Origin: Opitutia bacterium
GTDB lineage: Bacteria > Verrucomicrobiota > Verrucomicrobiia > Opitutales > Seribacteraceae
DNA: 7,795 nucleotides
Direction: 5' to 3'
Assembly: GCA_018695085.1 (NCBI GenBank)
Contig: JABHOU010000010.1
Span: 1 to 7,795, forward strand
The position numbers were made by a program, and so were the translations under genes. Shown piece after piece: positions 1 to 6,578 of this stretch (within the stretch, counting starts at the first letter, position 1; every line of letters begins with the position of its first letter). The notes below the pieces were generated by a model, which was not told the origin of the DNA, did not search any database, and worked only from the letters and a program-made list of their open reading frames with translations.

Positions 1-2904
1 CTCGTGGCGAGCGAGAAATTCCCTGCAAATGCCGGCGGAACGATCTCGAAGATGCTTCATGTGCTCGCCAAGCGTGCGCGAACCATGTTCCTCGGCGAGT
101 TCGGATAGACGATCGCACCCGAAGCGAACGGAGGCGACTTGCGCCAAGAGATCAGCGAGGTTTTCCTCGGGTCGCCGCGACGGCCATGGACCTTCGTGAA
201 AAAGACGGGCTACCTCGTCGATGCAGGATTCTCCGTTCCTGAACAAGTAGGTGGGAGGAATGACCACCCCTTCCTCAGCCAAGTTTCGGGCCTCGGGCGG
301 CATCGATCCCGGACGGATTCCCCCAATCTCGGCATGGTGGGCTCGGTTCGCGACGTAAGCGAAGAGATTACCCGACCTATCGTGAACCGCTGAGATGACC
401 GTGACGTCGGGAAGGTGCGATCCGCCAAAGCCCGGATGGTTGGAAACGACGATGTCGCCGGGGTTGAGCGATAGGGTTGTCGCGATCTCTCGGACGCAAA
501 GTCCGAGGGCACCGAGATGAACGGGCACGTGAGGAGCATTGGCCGTGAGGAGGCCATCGGCGTCAAGCAAGGCGCAGGAGAAGTCGAGGCGTTCCTTGAC
601 ATTGGTAGAAAGGGCGGTGCGCTCAAGGCGGGCACCCATTTCCTCGACAAGCGTAAGGAAACGATTGGAAAACAGTTCGCGGGCGGCAAAACCACGGAAG
701 CCAGTGGCATCCGATTCAGCAGCTTCGCCCATGGAAATCTTTTCGAGCAGAAGGCTGCCGCGATCCCCTACCCGTCCCCGCCAACTCGATTCAAGAAAAA
801 GGGTGCCGAAAGAATCGGGAACGAGAATAGGCCCATCGAGGACTTCCCCCGGTATCAGGGTATCGCGAAGATGGAGAGACGAACTCGAAGAACTGTTCTC
901 AACTCCTGGCGCATCCGAAGCCGAATCAAAAAAGCTTTCAATTGGATCTGGTTCAACCTCAACGGAAGCAATGACGCGCAAGGACACGATTTCGATCAAG
1001 CCGTCTTTCGGAAGGTAACCGAACACGTCCCGATACCTGTCTTCAAAAAGAGAATGCAAATCGGCGAGATCCAAGTAATCGATCTCAAGTGAAGCGTCCT
1101 GCCCCAAGAAACGGAGAAAGGCAGTCTTTCGACGAACCGCTCCACCTTCACTTTCTCGAAGCAGGGCATCCAGAGCTTCGGCGGACAGTTTTTCCTCGAT
1201 CGGCGCCAAGTCAATGTCGGCGAGAGGTCGCATAACCTGTCGTTCGGCAAAGCGCTCTAGAGACGCTTTCGACAAACCATAGGCACTTAGCAAACCCGCG
1301 TCCGCAGGTGACAAAACTCGAGAGATGCCCAGCTTTTCAGCCACCCCACAGGCATGCTGACCACCAGCTCCACCAAAGGCGACGAGGGCGTAATCCGCAG
1401 GATCGTAACCTTCGCTCACCGAGACCTTGCGAATGGCGCCCGCCATGGCATCGTTCGCCACATCCAGAAAACCTAGGAGAGTTTCCTCGCGAGAACGAGA
1501 AGACCCTTGGAGCATTTCCTCTAGGCGTAGTTCGGACTCCTTTGGGAAAACGGGACTGGCAAAATGCTCGGGTGACAAACGCCCCAGCAACAGGTTTACG
1601 TCCGTAAGACAAAGAGGCCCCCCAAAACCATAACAAGCCGGTCCCGGACGAGCTCCCGCGCTCTCGGGACCGACGCAAAGCAAATCGCCTTCCAGACGGC
1701 AAATGGAACCGCCTCCCGCAGCCACCGTCTCGATCTTAAGGGCGGGAGCAGATATCGATGCCGAGCCGACCTCGTGACGATCACGGTAATCGAAATCCCC
1801 ATCGAAGCGAGATACGTCTGCGGAAGTGCCACCCATATCGAGGGCAACGATTTTCGAGAGTCCCGCGCGTTGGGCAACCGCCACGGCCGCGACCACACCG
1901 CCTGCGGGTCCGCTCAAGAGACTGTCGACGGACCTGTAATCATTTCTGCCCACTAGACCACCCGCACTTGTCATCACTCGCAGAATTCCACGATCAAGGC
2001 CGCGAGAGACGTCATCGAGGTATTGGTTTAGAATGGGAGTAAGATAAGCCTCGACCACGGTAGACTCCGCCCTCGGCAACCATTTTGCAAAAGGGTGAAG
2101 AGCCGCCGACTCGACAACTGTCGAAAATCCTTCGGAACGCAAGAACTCAGCCAGATTTTCCTCATGCGAAGAATTGGCATGGGAATGCAACAAGGATACC
2201 GCAGCCACCTTGCTAGATTCGGCTGGCAGAGTTCGTAGTTGTTCGCGTACGCCATCGAAGTCAATTGGGGCGAGCACAGCTCCGTTTCGATCGAGACGCT
2301 CGGAAACCTCTATAACTTCGCCGTGCAACGGTTTACGCGTCCTTGGGCAAAGGTCGAATAGGCCAAGACGTCTCTGGTCTCCGATTCGGAGGATGTCGCG
2401 AAAGCCGCGAGTAACTAAGAACACCGGAGGAACTCCTTTGCCTTCGAGTAAGGCATTGGTGCAACGAGTAGTGGCAAGACGCAAGGAAAGGTTAACGGAA
2501 GAGATATCGAGGCCCTCGTTCGCCAGAACCAAATTGGTTGCTAGCACGGGAGCCTCCAGATGAGAATCCAGTTCAAGCGGTTCGCCGACCTCAGGAACGA
2601 AAGGCAGTGGCTCGGACAAGGTTAACCGACGAGTATTCGCTTCGTAACCGGCAACCTCAGCGAGAACTTCGGCATGGCTAGGAAAACGAACGGTGAAACC
2701 AACGGGGAAATCATCGGGACACTCCCAAGGAGCGTCGAGAAGAATTTCGAGTGCGCAAACTTGAGCCACGGAGGCAGGCAGACTCCCGCGGGAAAGCGTT
2801 TTGTTTCGAACAGCGCGACCATCAGGTGATTCCGCAATACAATCCGTAAAAGTGCCACCAGTGTCGACGTGGATACGCCAAATCCCATCGGATGTAATCG
2901 TCAT
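1..2904 (-). CDS. 5-oxoprolinase (ATP-hydrolysing), fused HyuA-HyuB type, partial: C-terminus beyond left edge
   Basis: The protein probably opens 5-oxo-L-proline to L-glutamate with ATP in the cytoplasm. I checked the frame triplet by triplet from the ATG at 2904 to base 1 and found no stop: 968 codons are present. The HyuA half carries the actin-like nucleotide-binding motifs DTGGTFTD (residues 14-21), DMGGTSADV (356-364) and GGAGGQH (511-517), plus TTRCTNALLEGKG and GDQRRLGLFDL, close to the oxoprolinase consensus. The HyuB half begins near residue 744 (LFSNRF) and shows KERLDFSCA (770-778), GFGGSHLPDVTV (825-836) and HHAEIGG (856-862). Family members run about 1,200-1,300 residues, so roughly 250-300 are missing. 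The start is the first ATG, only 10 bases after the gamma-glutamylcyclotransferase stop, with no Shine-Dalgarno. Residues about 50-120 look like a divergent insert. A hydantoinase or acetophenone-carboxylase-like activity is possible from sequence alone; the upstream partner favours 5-oxoproline. Confidence 0.9.
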   Translation of the reverse strand, partial: MTITSDGIWRIHVDTGGTFTDCIAESPDGRAVRNKTLSRGSLPASVAQVCALEILLDAPWECPDDFPVGFTVRFPSHAEVLAEVAGYEANTRRLTLSEPLPFVPEVGEPLELDSHLEAPVLATNLVLANEGLDISSVNLSLRLATTRCTNALLEGKGVPPVFLVTRGFRDILRIGDQRRLGLFDLCPRTRKPLHGEVIEVSERLDRNGAVLAPIDFDGVREQLRTLPAESSKVAAVSLLHSHANSSHEENLAEFLRSEGFSTVVESAALHPFAKWLPRAESTVVEAYLTPILNQYLDDVSRGLDRGILRVMTSAGGLVGRNDYRSVDSLLSGPAGGVVAAVAVAQRAGLSKIVALDMGGTSADVSRFDGDFDYRDRHEVGSASISAPALKIETVAAGGGSICRLEGDLLCVGPESAGARPGPACYGFGGPLCLTDVNLLLGRLSPEHFASPVFPKESELRLEEMLQGSSRSREETLLGFLDVANDAMAGAIRKVSVSEGYDPADYALVAFGGAGGQHACGVAEKLGISRVLSPADAGLLSAYGLSKASLERFAERQVMRPLADIDLAPIEEKLSAEALDALLRESEGGAVRRKTAFLRFLGQDASLEIDYLDLADLHSLFEDRYRDVFGYLPKDGLIEIVSLRVIASVEVEPDPIESFFDSASDAPGVENSSSSSSLHLRDTLIPGEVLDGPILVPDSFGTLFLESSWRGRVGDRGSLLLEKISMGEAAESDATGFRGFAARELFSNRFLTLVEEMGARLERTALSTNVKERLDFSCALLDADGLLTANAPHVPVHLGALGLCVREIATTLSLNPGDIVVSNHPGFGGSHLPDVTVISAVHDRSGNLFAYVANRAHHAEIGGIRPGSMPPEARNLAEEGVVIPPTYLFRNGESCIDEVARLFHEGPWPSRRPEENLADLLAQVASVRFGCDRLSELAEEHGSRTLGEHMKHLRDRSAGICREFLARHE

Positions 2905-2914
2905 GAAAGTGTTT

Positions 2915-3358
2915 TCAAGCCGCCGGCGGACCGTGACGCCAGGTTTCCAGAAACTCGAGGTAGTCCTTAGGTAATCCGATTTGGCGGGCGCCGTCGATTA
3001 CTACGTTTGCATAGGTTGCCGTAGGGGTGCCCGGGGTCTCGTTGGCTGCACGGTAAGCGATGGCGGATACAGGTTCTCTGGAGTCGAGGGGGACCACCTC
3101 GCAATCCACCCGTCGATAAAAGCCTCCGGCGACTCCCTCGTAGCGATCGAGGACCGCCCAGTGCTCCTCGGTCAACTCCCAAAGGCAACCAAGTGTCTCG
3201 GCGTCGGGGTCTTCTTGGGCGGTAACGTAACCCCGCTGATTGATGAGGTAACGCCAGTCCCGCTTGCGGACGAGACCAAGCATGCGACCGCCGGGGCAAC
3301 GCACGGCCATTTGGTCGAGGTTCATGTTGGAACCATAGGCGAAATAGGGTAAGTACAT
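2915..3358 (-). CDS. Gamma-glutamylcyclotransferase (GGCT/AIG2-like), 147 aa
   Basis: This small cytoplasmic enzyme is expected to cyclise the gamma-glutamyl group of gamma-glutamyl amino acids or related peptides, releasing 5-oxoproline. The N-terminus reads MYLPYFAYGSNM, with the family's YGSN substrate-binding loop at residues 8-11. The acid/base glutamate lies in LDRYEGV (Glu74), followed by FYRR, as in bacterial members. The middle segment GCLWELTEE matches the usual strand before the catalytic helix. At 147 residues it is a normal single-domain size. The start is placed right before the conserved core; a later Met12 would destroy the YGSN loop. No clear Shine-Dalgarno precedes it. It is the first gene of a leftward operon with 5-oxoprolinase, which consumes its product. 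The related gamma-glutamylamine cyclotransferases share the fold, so the exact donor is uncertain. Confidence 0.88.
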   Translation of the reverse strand: MYLPYFAYGSNMNLDQMAVRCPGGRMLGLVRKRDWRYLINQRGYVTAQEDPDAETLGCLWELTEEHWAVLDRYEGVAGGFYRRVDCEVVPLDSREPVSAIAYRAANETPGTPTATYANVVIDGARQIGLPKDYLEFLETWRHGPPAA

Positions 3359-3393
3359 GGGCTTTCAATGGTGAGAGCCGAGCCGAGCTTGGC

Positions 3394-3425
3394 AACGGGA
3401 AAAGAAACGGGAAGCGTTTCCGCTT
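3394..3425. promoter_or_regulatory. Direct and inverted repeats in the divergent ggct/rpsO intergenic region
   Basis: The 256-base gap 3359-3614 must drive two divergent operons. Near its ggct side the octamer AACGGGAA occurs twice, at 3394-3401 and 3406-3413, twelve bases apart. Overlapping it are two small inverted repeats: GAAACG/CGTTTC (3404-3409 and 3415-3420) and AAGCG/CGCTT (3412-3416 and 3421-3425). The arrangement could be an operator for the leftward operon, but no known regulator site is recognised. A weak sigma70-like pair for rpsO, TTGAAC (3424-3429) and CATGAT (3446-3451) with a 16-base spacer, lies next to it. It matches only four of six bases in each box. Both readings are tentative. 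Confidence 0.22.
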
Positions 3426-3500
3426 GAACTAGAACCGAAAATCGACATGATTCATCGGCTTGCGTTAGAGACCACCCGATTTCAGGTTGTCTCCTCGGTG

Positions 3501-3513
3501 ACCCTCGGACCGA
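3501..3513 (+). repeat. Direct repeat copy 1 (ACCCTCGGACCGA) in rpsO leader
   Basis: This 13-base sequence recurs at 3583-3595 with a single change (G to T at the eighth base), 82 bases downstream. Each copy can close a tiny hairpin (TCG/CGA here; CTCG/CGAG in the downstream copy). The first copy can also pair with TCGGT at 3495-3499. A repeat of this length between two non-coding positions of one leader may mark a duplicated protein-binding site, but chance is not excluded. Confidence 0.3.
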
Positions 3514-3541
3514 CCCAAACAGGCTGGAACGAGACGCAACG

Positions 3542-3596
3542 GCGCTCCGGCCTCGGCTGAGGCGCGGTTTTGCAAGGGCAAAACCCTCGTACCGAG
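3542..3596 (+). promoter_or_regulatory. rpsO leader: three back-to-back hairpins, candidate S15 autoregulatory element
   Basis: Three stems lie end to end without linkers. The first (3542-3565) is imperfect: GCGCU pairs with GGCGC, then CGG with CUG across one C/A mismatch, leaving a six-base loop. The second (3566-3585) is perfect: GGTTTTGC with GCAAAACC closing an AAGG tetraloop. The third (3586-3596) is CTCG/CGAG with a TAC triloop. After them 18 mostly A/T bases lead to the rpsO ATG at 3615, with no Shine-Dalgarno. It is established that S15 represses its own mRNA by binding leader structures, and that these structures differ between bacterial phyla. That this particular set binds S15 is inference from position. 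No T-run follows any stem, so it is not an intrinsic terminator. Confidence 0.42.
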
Positions 3597-3614
3597 AAAC
3601 CAGATAAATAAATC

Positions 3615-3881
3615 ATGTCCGAATACGTCGACAAACAAAACATAATAGAGGAAAACCGCGTCCATGAAAAGGACACGGGATCCAGCGAGGTGCAAATCGC
3701 CTTGCTTTCCAAACGCATCGCTCACCTGACCGAGCACTTGAAGACCCACCGAAAGGATTTCCATTCCCGACGGGGCTTGCTCATGATGGCGGCGAAAAGA
3801 AGAAAGCTGCTCGATTACCTGAAACGCAAAAACCTCGAAAGTTACCAAGCCATCGTTAAGAAGTTGAATCTTCGCCGTTAA
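3615..3881 (+). CDS. rpsO: 30S ribosomal protein S15
   Basis: S15 is a primary binder of 16S rRNA that organises the platform of the small subunit. The 88-residue protein has the normal length (89 in E. coli) and the family signature throughout: DTGSSEVQIALLSKRI at residues 20-35, HLTEHLKTHRKDFHSRRGLL at 37-56, and KRRKLLDYLKRK at 61-72, ending KKLNLRR. The rRNA-contacting residues of the DTGS loop and the H-x3-D-x2-SRRG stretch are all present. The start is the only reasonable ATG. It lies directly after a structured leader and 207 bases before pnp, the classic rpsO-pnp pairing. Expression is probably feedback-controlled through the leader. Confidence 0.98.
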   Translation: MSEYVDKQNIIEENRVHEKDTGSSEVQIALLSKRIAHLTEHLKTHRKDFHSRRGLLMMAAKRRKLLDYLKRKNLESYQAIVKKLNLRR

Positions 3882-4088
3882 GGGCAAGAACTCAACGAAA
3901 CTCCCCCACCCCTTCGCAAACCATCGCCGCAAGGTAATCTTGGTTCATGCATGGGTCGAATACCACGCCAAGAAGGTGCAAGGCATTCGCCTAATCCATT
4001 AGCGAAGAAGTACGAGTATTTTCAATACGACAGACAGAAGTAAGACAGAAGCAACAGATAAAACCTAACAAAGAAGAAGTATAAGAAG
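3882..4088 (+). promoter_or_regulatory. rpsO-pnp intergenic region / pnp leader with a hairpin and A/G-rich stretch
   Basis: No gene is seen in these 207 bases. A hairpin at 3986-4006 pairs TTCGC-(C)-TAA with TTAGCGAA around a TCCA loop, with one bulged C. A second small stem, GTATT/AATAC around TTC, lies at 4016-4028. From 4029 to the pnp start the plus strand is almost free of T and strongly A/G-rich, ending in AAGAAGAAG-type repeats that are the only Shine-Dalgarno-like sequence before pnp. No T-run terminator follows rpsO, so read-through into pnp is likely. In E. coli the pnp leader is an RNase III and PNPase autoregulation target; whether this stem does the same is inference. Confidence 0.35.
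4032..4053 (+). repeat. Tandem 11-base repeat in pnp leader
   Basis: AGACAGAAGTA (4032-4042) is followed directly by AGACAGAAGCA (4043-4053), ten of eleven bases identical, and a further partial ACAGA comes after. It sits 35 bases before the pnp ATG in the unstructured A/G-rich leader. It may be simple slippage in a low-complexity region or a repeated binding site for an RNA-binding protein. Confidence 0.5.
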
Positions 4089-6419
4089 ATGAAACAAAAG
4101 CACAACGTAACAGCCGAGAAGCTCGGTATCACAATATCCTCCGGCACTATGGCTGGACTAGCCAGCGGAGCCGTGACGATCAGTCTCGGCGAAACCGTTC
4201 TTTTCGTGTCGGCGACGGCCGCCTCGACCCTGCGCCCCGACCAAAGCTGGTTTCCCCTAACGGTCGACTATCGAGAAAAATTCACTTCCGCGGGACGATT
4301 CCCAGGCGGCTACTTCAAGCGCGAAGGACGCCCGAGCGAGAAGGAAATTTTGACCTCTCGCCTCTGCGATCGCCCCCTGCGTCCACTTTTCCCGAAGGGT
4401 TTCCTGAATGAAGTGCAGGTAATCGGATTCCTTTTGTCCACGGATCAGATAAACGAGGCAGACATTCTGATGGTGAACGGTGCTTCCGCCGCCCTTATGA
4501 TTTCCGACGTTCCATGGAACGGCCCCGTAGGTTGCATACGCCTCGGGGAAGTGAACGGCGAGTTCGTGGTCAACCCCACCAACGAGCAAATGTTCGACTC
4601 GACCTTGGATCTCGTCTACGTCGGCAACGAAAAGGAAATGATGATGATCGAGGGATCGGCCGACCAGATGTCCGAAGATCGCTTCGTCGAGGCCTTGGAA
4701 TACGCCCACGACGCCATTCAGGACATAATCGCCGCCCAAAGAGAACTCGCCTCGCTTTGTGGGAAGGAAAAGAAGGAATTCGAACTCATCATTGCTCCCG
4801 ATTCCGTACTCGACATCTGCAGGGAAATTACGGGCGACCGTATGCAGGAAGCCATTTTCGCCGACTCCAAACAGGAGCGCGAAGCAGCAGTTAGCGGCAT
4901 CAAGGAAGAAGCTCGAGCGGCTTGCGAGGAACGTCTCGGCGAAGATTACGACAAGAACCATGTGAGCATGGCCTTCGAAATCATTCAGGAAGAAGTCTAC
5001 CGCGACAATATTTTGGAACGAGGCAAGCGAGCCGATGGGCGAGCCCCAGGCGACCTTCGCGAAGTGACATGTGAAACGGGCATTGTACCCCGTGTGCACG
5101 GGTCGGCCCTTTTCACGCGAGGCGAAACACAGGCTCTCGTCCTCACCACGCTCGGCACCAGTCGAGACGTCCAAGACTTAGACGGTCTCACTGGCGGAGC
5201 GGCCTCCAAGTCGTTCCTCCTTCACTATAACTTTCCTCCGTTTTCCGTTGGTGAAGCAGGACGCTTCGGCTTTACCAGCCGCCGGGAGATCGGTCACGGT
5301 GCTCTCGCCGAACGCTCGGTGCTTCCGGTATTGCCTCTAGAGGACGAATTCCCCTATGCTATCCGACTGGTTTCTGAAGTTATGGCTTCCAACGGCTCGA
5401 CCTCCATGGCCAGCGTATGCGGAGGTTCCCTTGCCTTGATGGATGCGGGGGTTCCCATAACCGAACACGTTGCAGGCATCTCAACGGGACTCGTATCCCA
5501 AAGCGACGATGACGGCAACATCTCCAAGTACGTCATCCTCACTGACATCATTGGTGCCGAGGACCATTTCGGCGACATGGACTTCAAGGTATGCGGGACA
5601 CGCAAAGGCGTAACCGGCTTCCAGTTGGATCTCAAAATCCACGGTTTGCCCTTCTCGATCGCGAAAGAAGCGGTCGCTCAGGTGACCAAGGCCAGACACG
5701 AAATTCTCGATGTCATGGACGCCGCGCAACCCACTCACCGCAGTGACTTGCGCGAGCACGCCCCGCAAATCGAAGTAATTGAGATTGATCCGGAGAAGAT
5801 CGGAGCCCTCATCGGTCCCGGCGGCAAGAACATCCGTCGCATCACGGAAGTAACCGGCGCCAACATCGACATCGACGACGACAACAGCGGCAAGGTTCGC
5901 GTTTACGCCAAAGATCGCGATGCGATGGAACGAGCAAAACAAGAGATCGACGTCGTCACCGGCGAAATCGAAGCGGGCAAGATTTATCGTGGCATCGTTC
6001 GTGGCGTAAAGGACTTCGGTGCCTTCGTCGAATGCTTGCCCGGTAAAGAAGGACTCGTTCACATTTCCGAACTGGCCGACTTCCGAGTCAACAGAACCGA
6101 AGACATCTGCAAACTGGGTGATGAAATTATAGTAAAGTGCATCGGCATCGACGAACGCGGTCGCGTAAAGCTAAGCCGCCGGGCCGCAATGGAGGAACAG
6201 GAAAAGCAATCGGCAGAGAAGGAAGAGGAAGCAACTCCCGCGACCGAGTCCGCGGATAATGCTGAATCCGCAGACGCCCCTGAGGAAACCGCGGAACAGT
6301 CCGGCGACGATGCCGCAACCGAGGAAACCTCCGGCGATGCTGGTGCCGAAGAAGCGACCGACGAATCCGGCAATGATTCAACCGAGGGTTCCGAAGAGGA
6401 CACAAACAAGGAATCCTAA
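4089..6419 (+). CDS. pnp: Polynucleotide phosphorylase (PNPase) with acidic C-terminal tail
   Basis: This trimeric exoribonuclease degrades RNA 3' to 5' by phosphorolysis, releasing nucleoside diphosphates. The full architecture is visible in 776 residues: first RNase PH domain (about 10-145, with the RNA-gripping FPGGYFKREGRP at 71-82), all-helical linker (about 240-310), catalytic second RNase PH domain (about 325-540), KH domain (560-620, with GPGG at 576-579) and S1 domain (630-697, KDFGAFVE and GLVHISELAD). The catalytic cluster EDHFGDMDFK at 491-500 keeps both aspartates equivalent to E. coli D486 and D492 (here 492 and 498) and the lysine at 500. The protein is longer than the usual ~700 residues. 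The excess is a low-complexity tail from 701 with 29 acidic and 3 lysine residues and no aromatic. It follows rpsO in the conserved order. The ATG has a weak purine-rich sequence upstream. Confidence 0.98.
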   Translation: MKQKHNVTAEKLGITISSGTMAGLASGAVTISLGETVLFVSATAASTLRPDQSWFPLTVDYREKFTSAGRFPGGYFKREGRPSEKEILTSRLCDRPLRPLFPKGFLNEVQVIGFLLSTDQINEADILMVNGASAALMISDVPWNGPVGCIRLGEVNGEFVVNPTNEQMFDSTLDLVYVGNEKEMMMIEGSADQMSEDRFVEALEYAHDAIQDIIAAQRELASLCGKEKKEFELIIAPDSVLDICREITGDRMQEAIFADSKQEREAAVSGIKEEARAACEERLGEDYDKNHVSMAFEIIQEEVYRDNILERGKRADGRAPGDLREVTCETGIVPRVHGSALFTRGETQALVLTTLGTSRDVQDLDGLTGGAASKSFLLHYNFPPFSVGEAGRFGFTSRREIGHGALAERSVLPVLPLEDEFPYAIRLVSEVMASNGSTSMASVCGGSLALMDAGVPITEHVAGISTGLVSQSDDDGNISKYVILTDIIGAEDHFGDMDFKVCGTRKGVTGFQLDLKIHGLPFSIAKEAVAQVTKARHEILDVMDAAQPTHRSDLREHAPQIEVIEIDPEKIGALIGPGGKNIRRITEVTGANIDIDDDNSGKVRVYAKDRDAMERAKQEIDVVTGEIEAGKIYRGIVRGVKDFGAFVECLPGKEGLVHISELADFRVNRTEDICKLGDEIIVKCIGIDERGRVKLSRRAAMEEQEKQSAEKEEEATPATESADNAESADAPEETAEQSGDDAATEETSGDAGAEEATDESGNDSTEGSEEDTNKES

Positions 6420-6515
6420 GCAGTCTCAGAAGCAAGCCCCGACACCCTTTCTTCTTTAAGAAAAAGGAACAAATCGAGGCTTCGGCTATCCTGTTGCGTA
6501 ATTTGTAGAACTTTT

Positions 6516-6558
6516 CCGGATGAGCGACTTCGCGAAATGTAGCGAGGTCGCTCGCCGG
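6516..6558 (+). promoter_or_regulatory. Strong GC-rich hairpin in the surE leader
   Basis: A 12-base-pair stem, GAGCGACTTCGC (6522-6533) with GCGAGGTCGCTC (6542-6553), has only one T/G wobble and an eight-base loop. It is extended by a wobble and by CCGG/CCGG (6516-6519 and 6555-6558) after one bulged A. It ends 20 bases before the surE ATG. No T-run follows on either strand, so it is not an intrinsic terminator. It may set surE translation, protect the 3' end of pnp mRNA, or be a processing site. The same bases contain a 13-codon open frame (6520-6561). Confidence 0.5.
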
Positions 6559-6578
6559 TAGAACCAGCTGTACGGCAA

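Noticed and set aside
210..1092. Several frames of 150-190 codons on both strands at the left end
   Set aside because: All overlap the continuous oxoprolinase frame, which carries every HyuB motif; their translations are low-complexity and resemble no family.
1..2904. Possible frameshift or pseudogene in the oxoprolinase
   Set aside because: The frame was read triplet by triplet from 2904 to 1 with no stop, and motifs from both halves are in the same frame. It is simply cut by the window edge.
2920..2929. CCGCCGGCGG palindrome at the ggct/oxoprolinase junction
   Set aside because: It encodes the C-terminal Pro-Pro-Ala codons of ggct and has no loop; most simply a codon-usage coincidence.
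2981..3352. 123-codon plus-strand frame opposite the cyclotransferase
   Set aside because: Antisense shadow of ggct, whose YGSN and LDRYEGV motifs clearly identify the real strand.
4257..5174. 305-codon open frame antisense to pnp
   Set aside because: It lies wholly opposite the conserved RNase PH domains of pnp, shows no recognisable domain, and is explained by the codon pattern of the sense gene.
5481..6062. 193-codon antisense frame opposite the pnp catalytic and KH regions
   Set aside because: Shadow of strongly conserved coding sequence; no start signal or family features.
6447..6467. Pyrimidine/purine inverted repeat after pnp as a terminator
   Set aside because: The stem is short and A/T-rich with a mismatch, and no T-run follows it.
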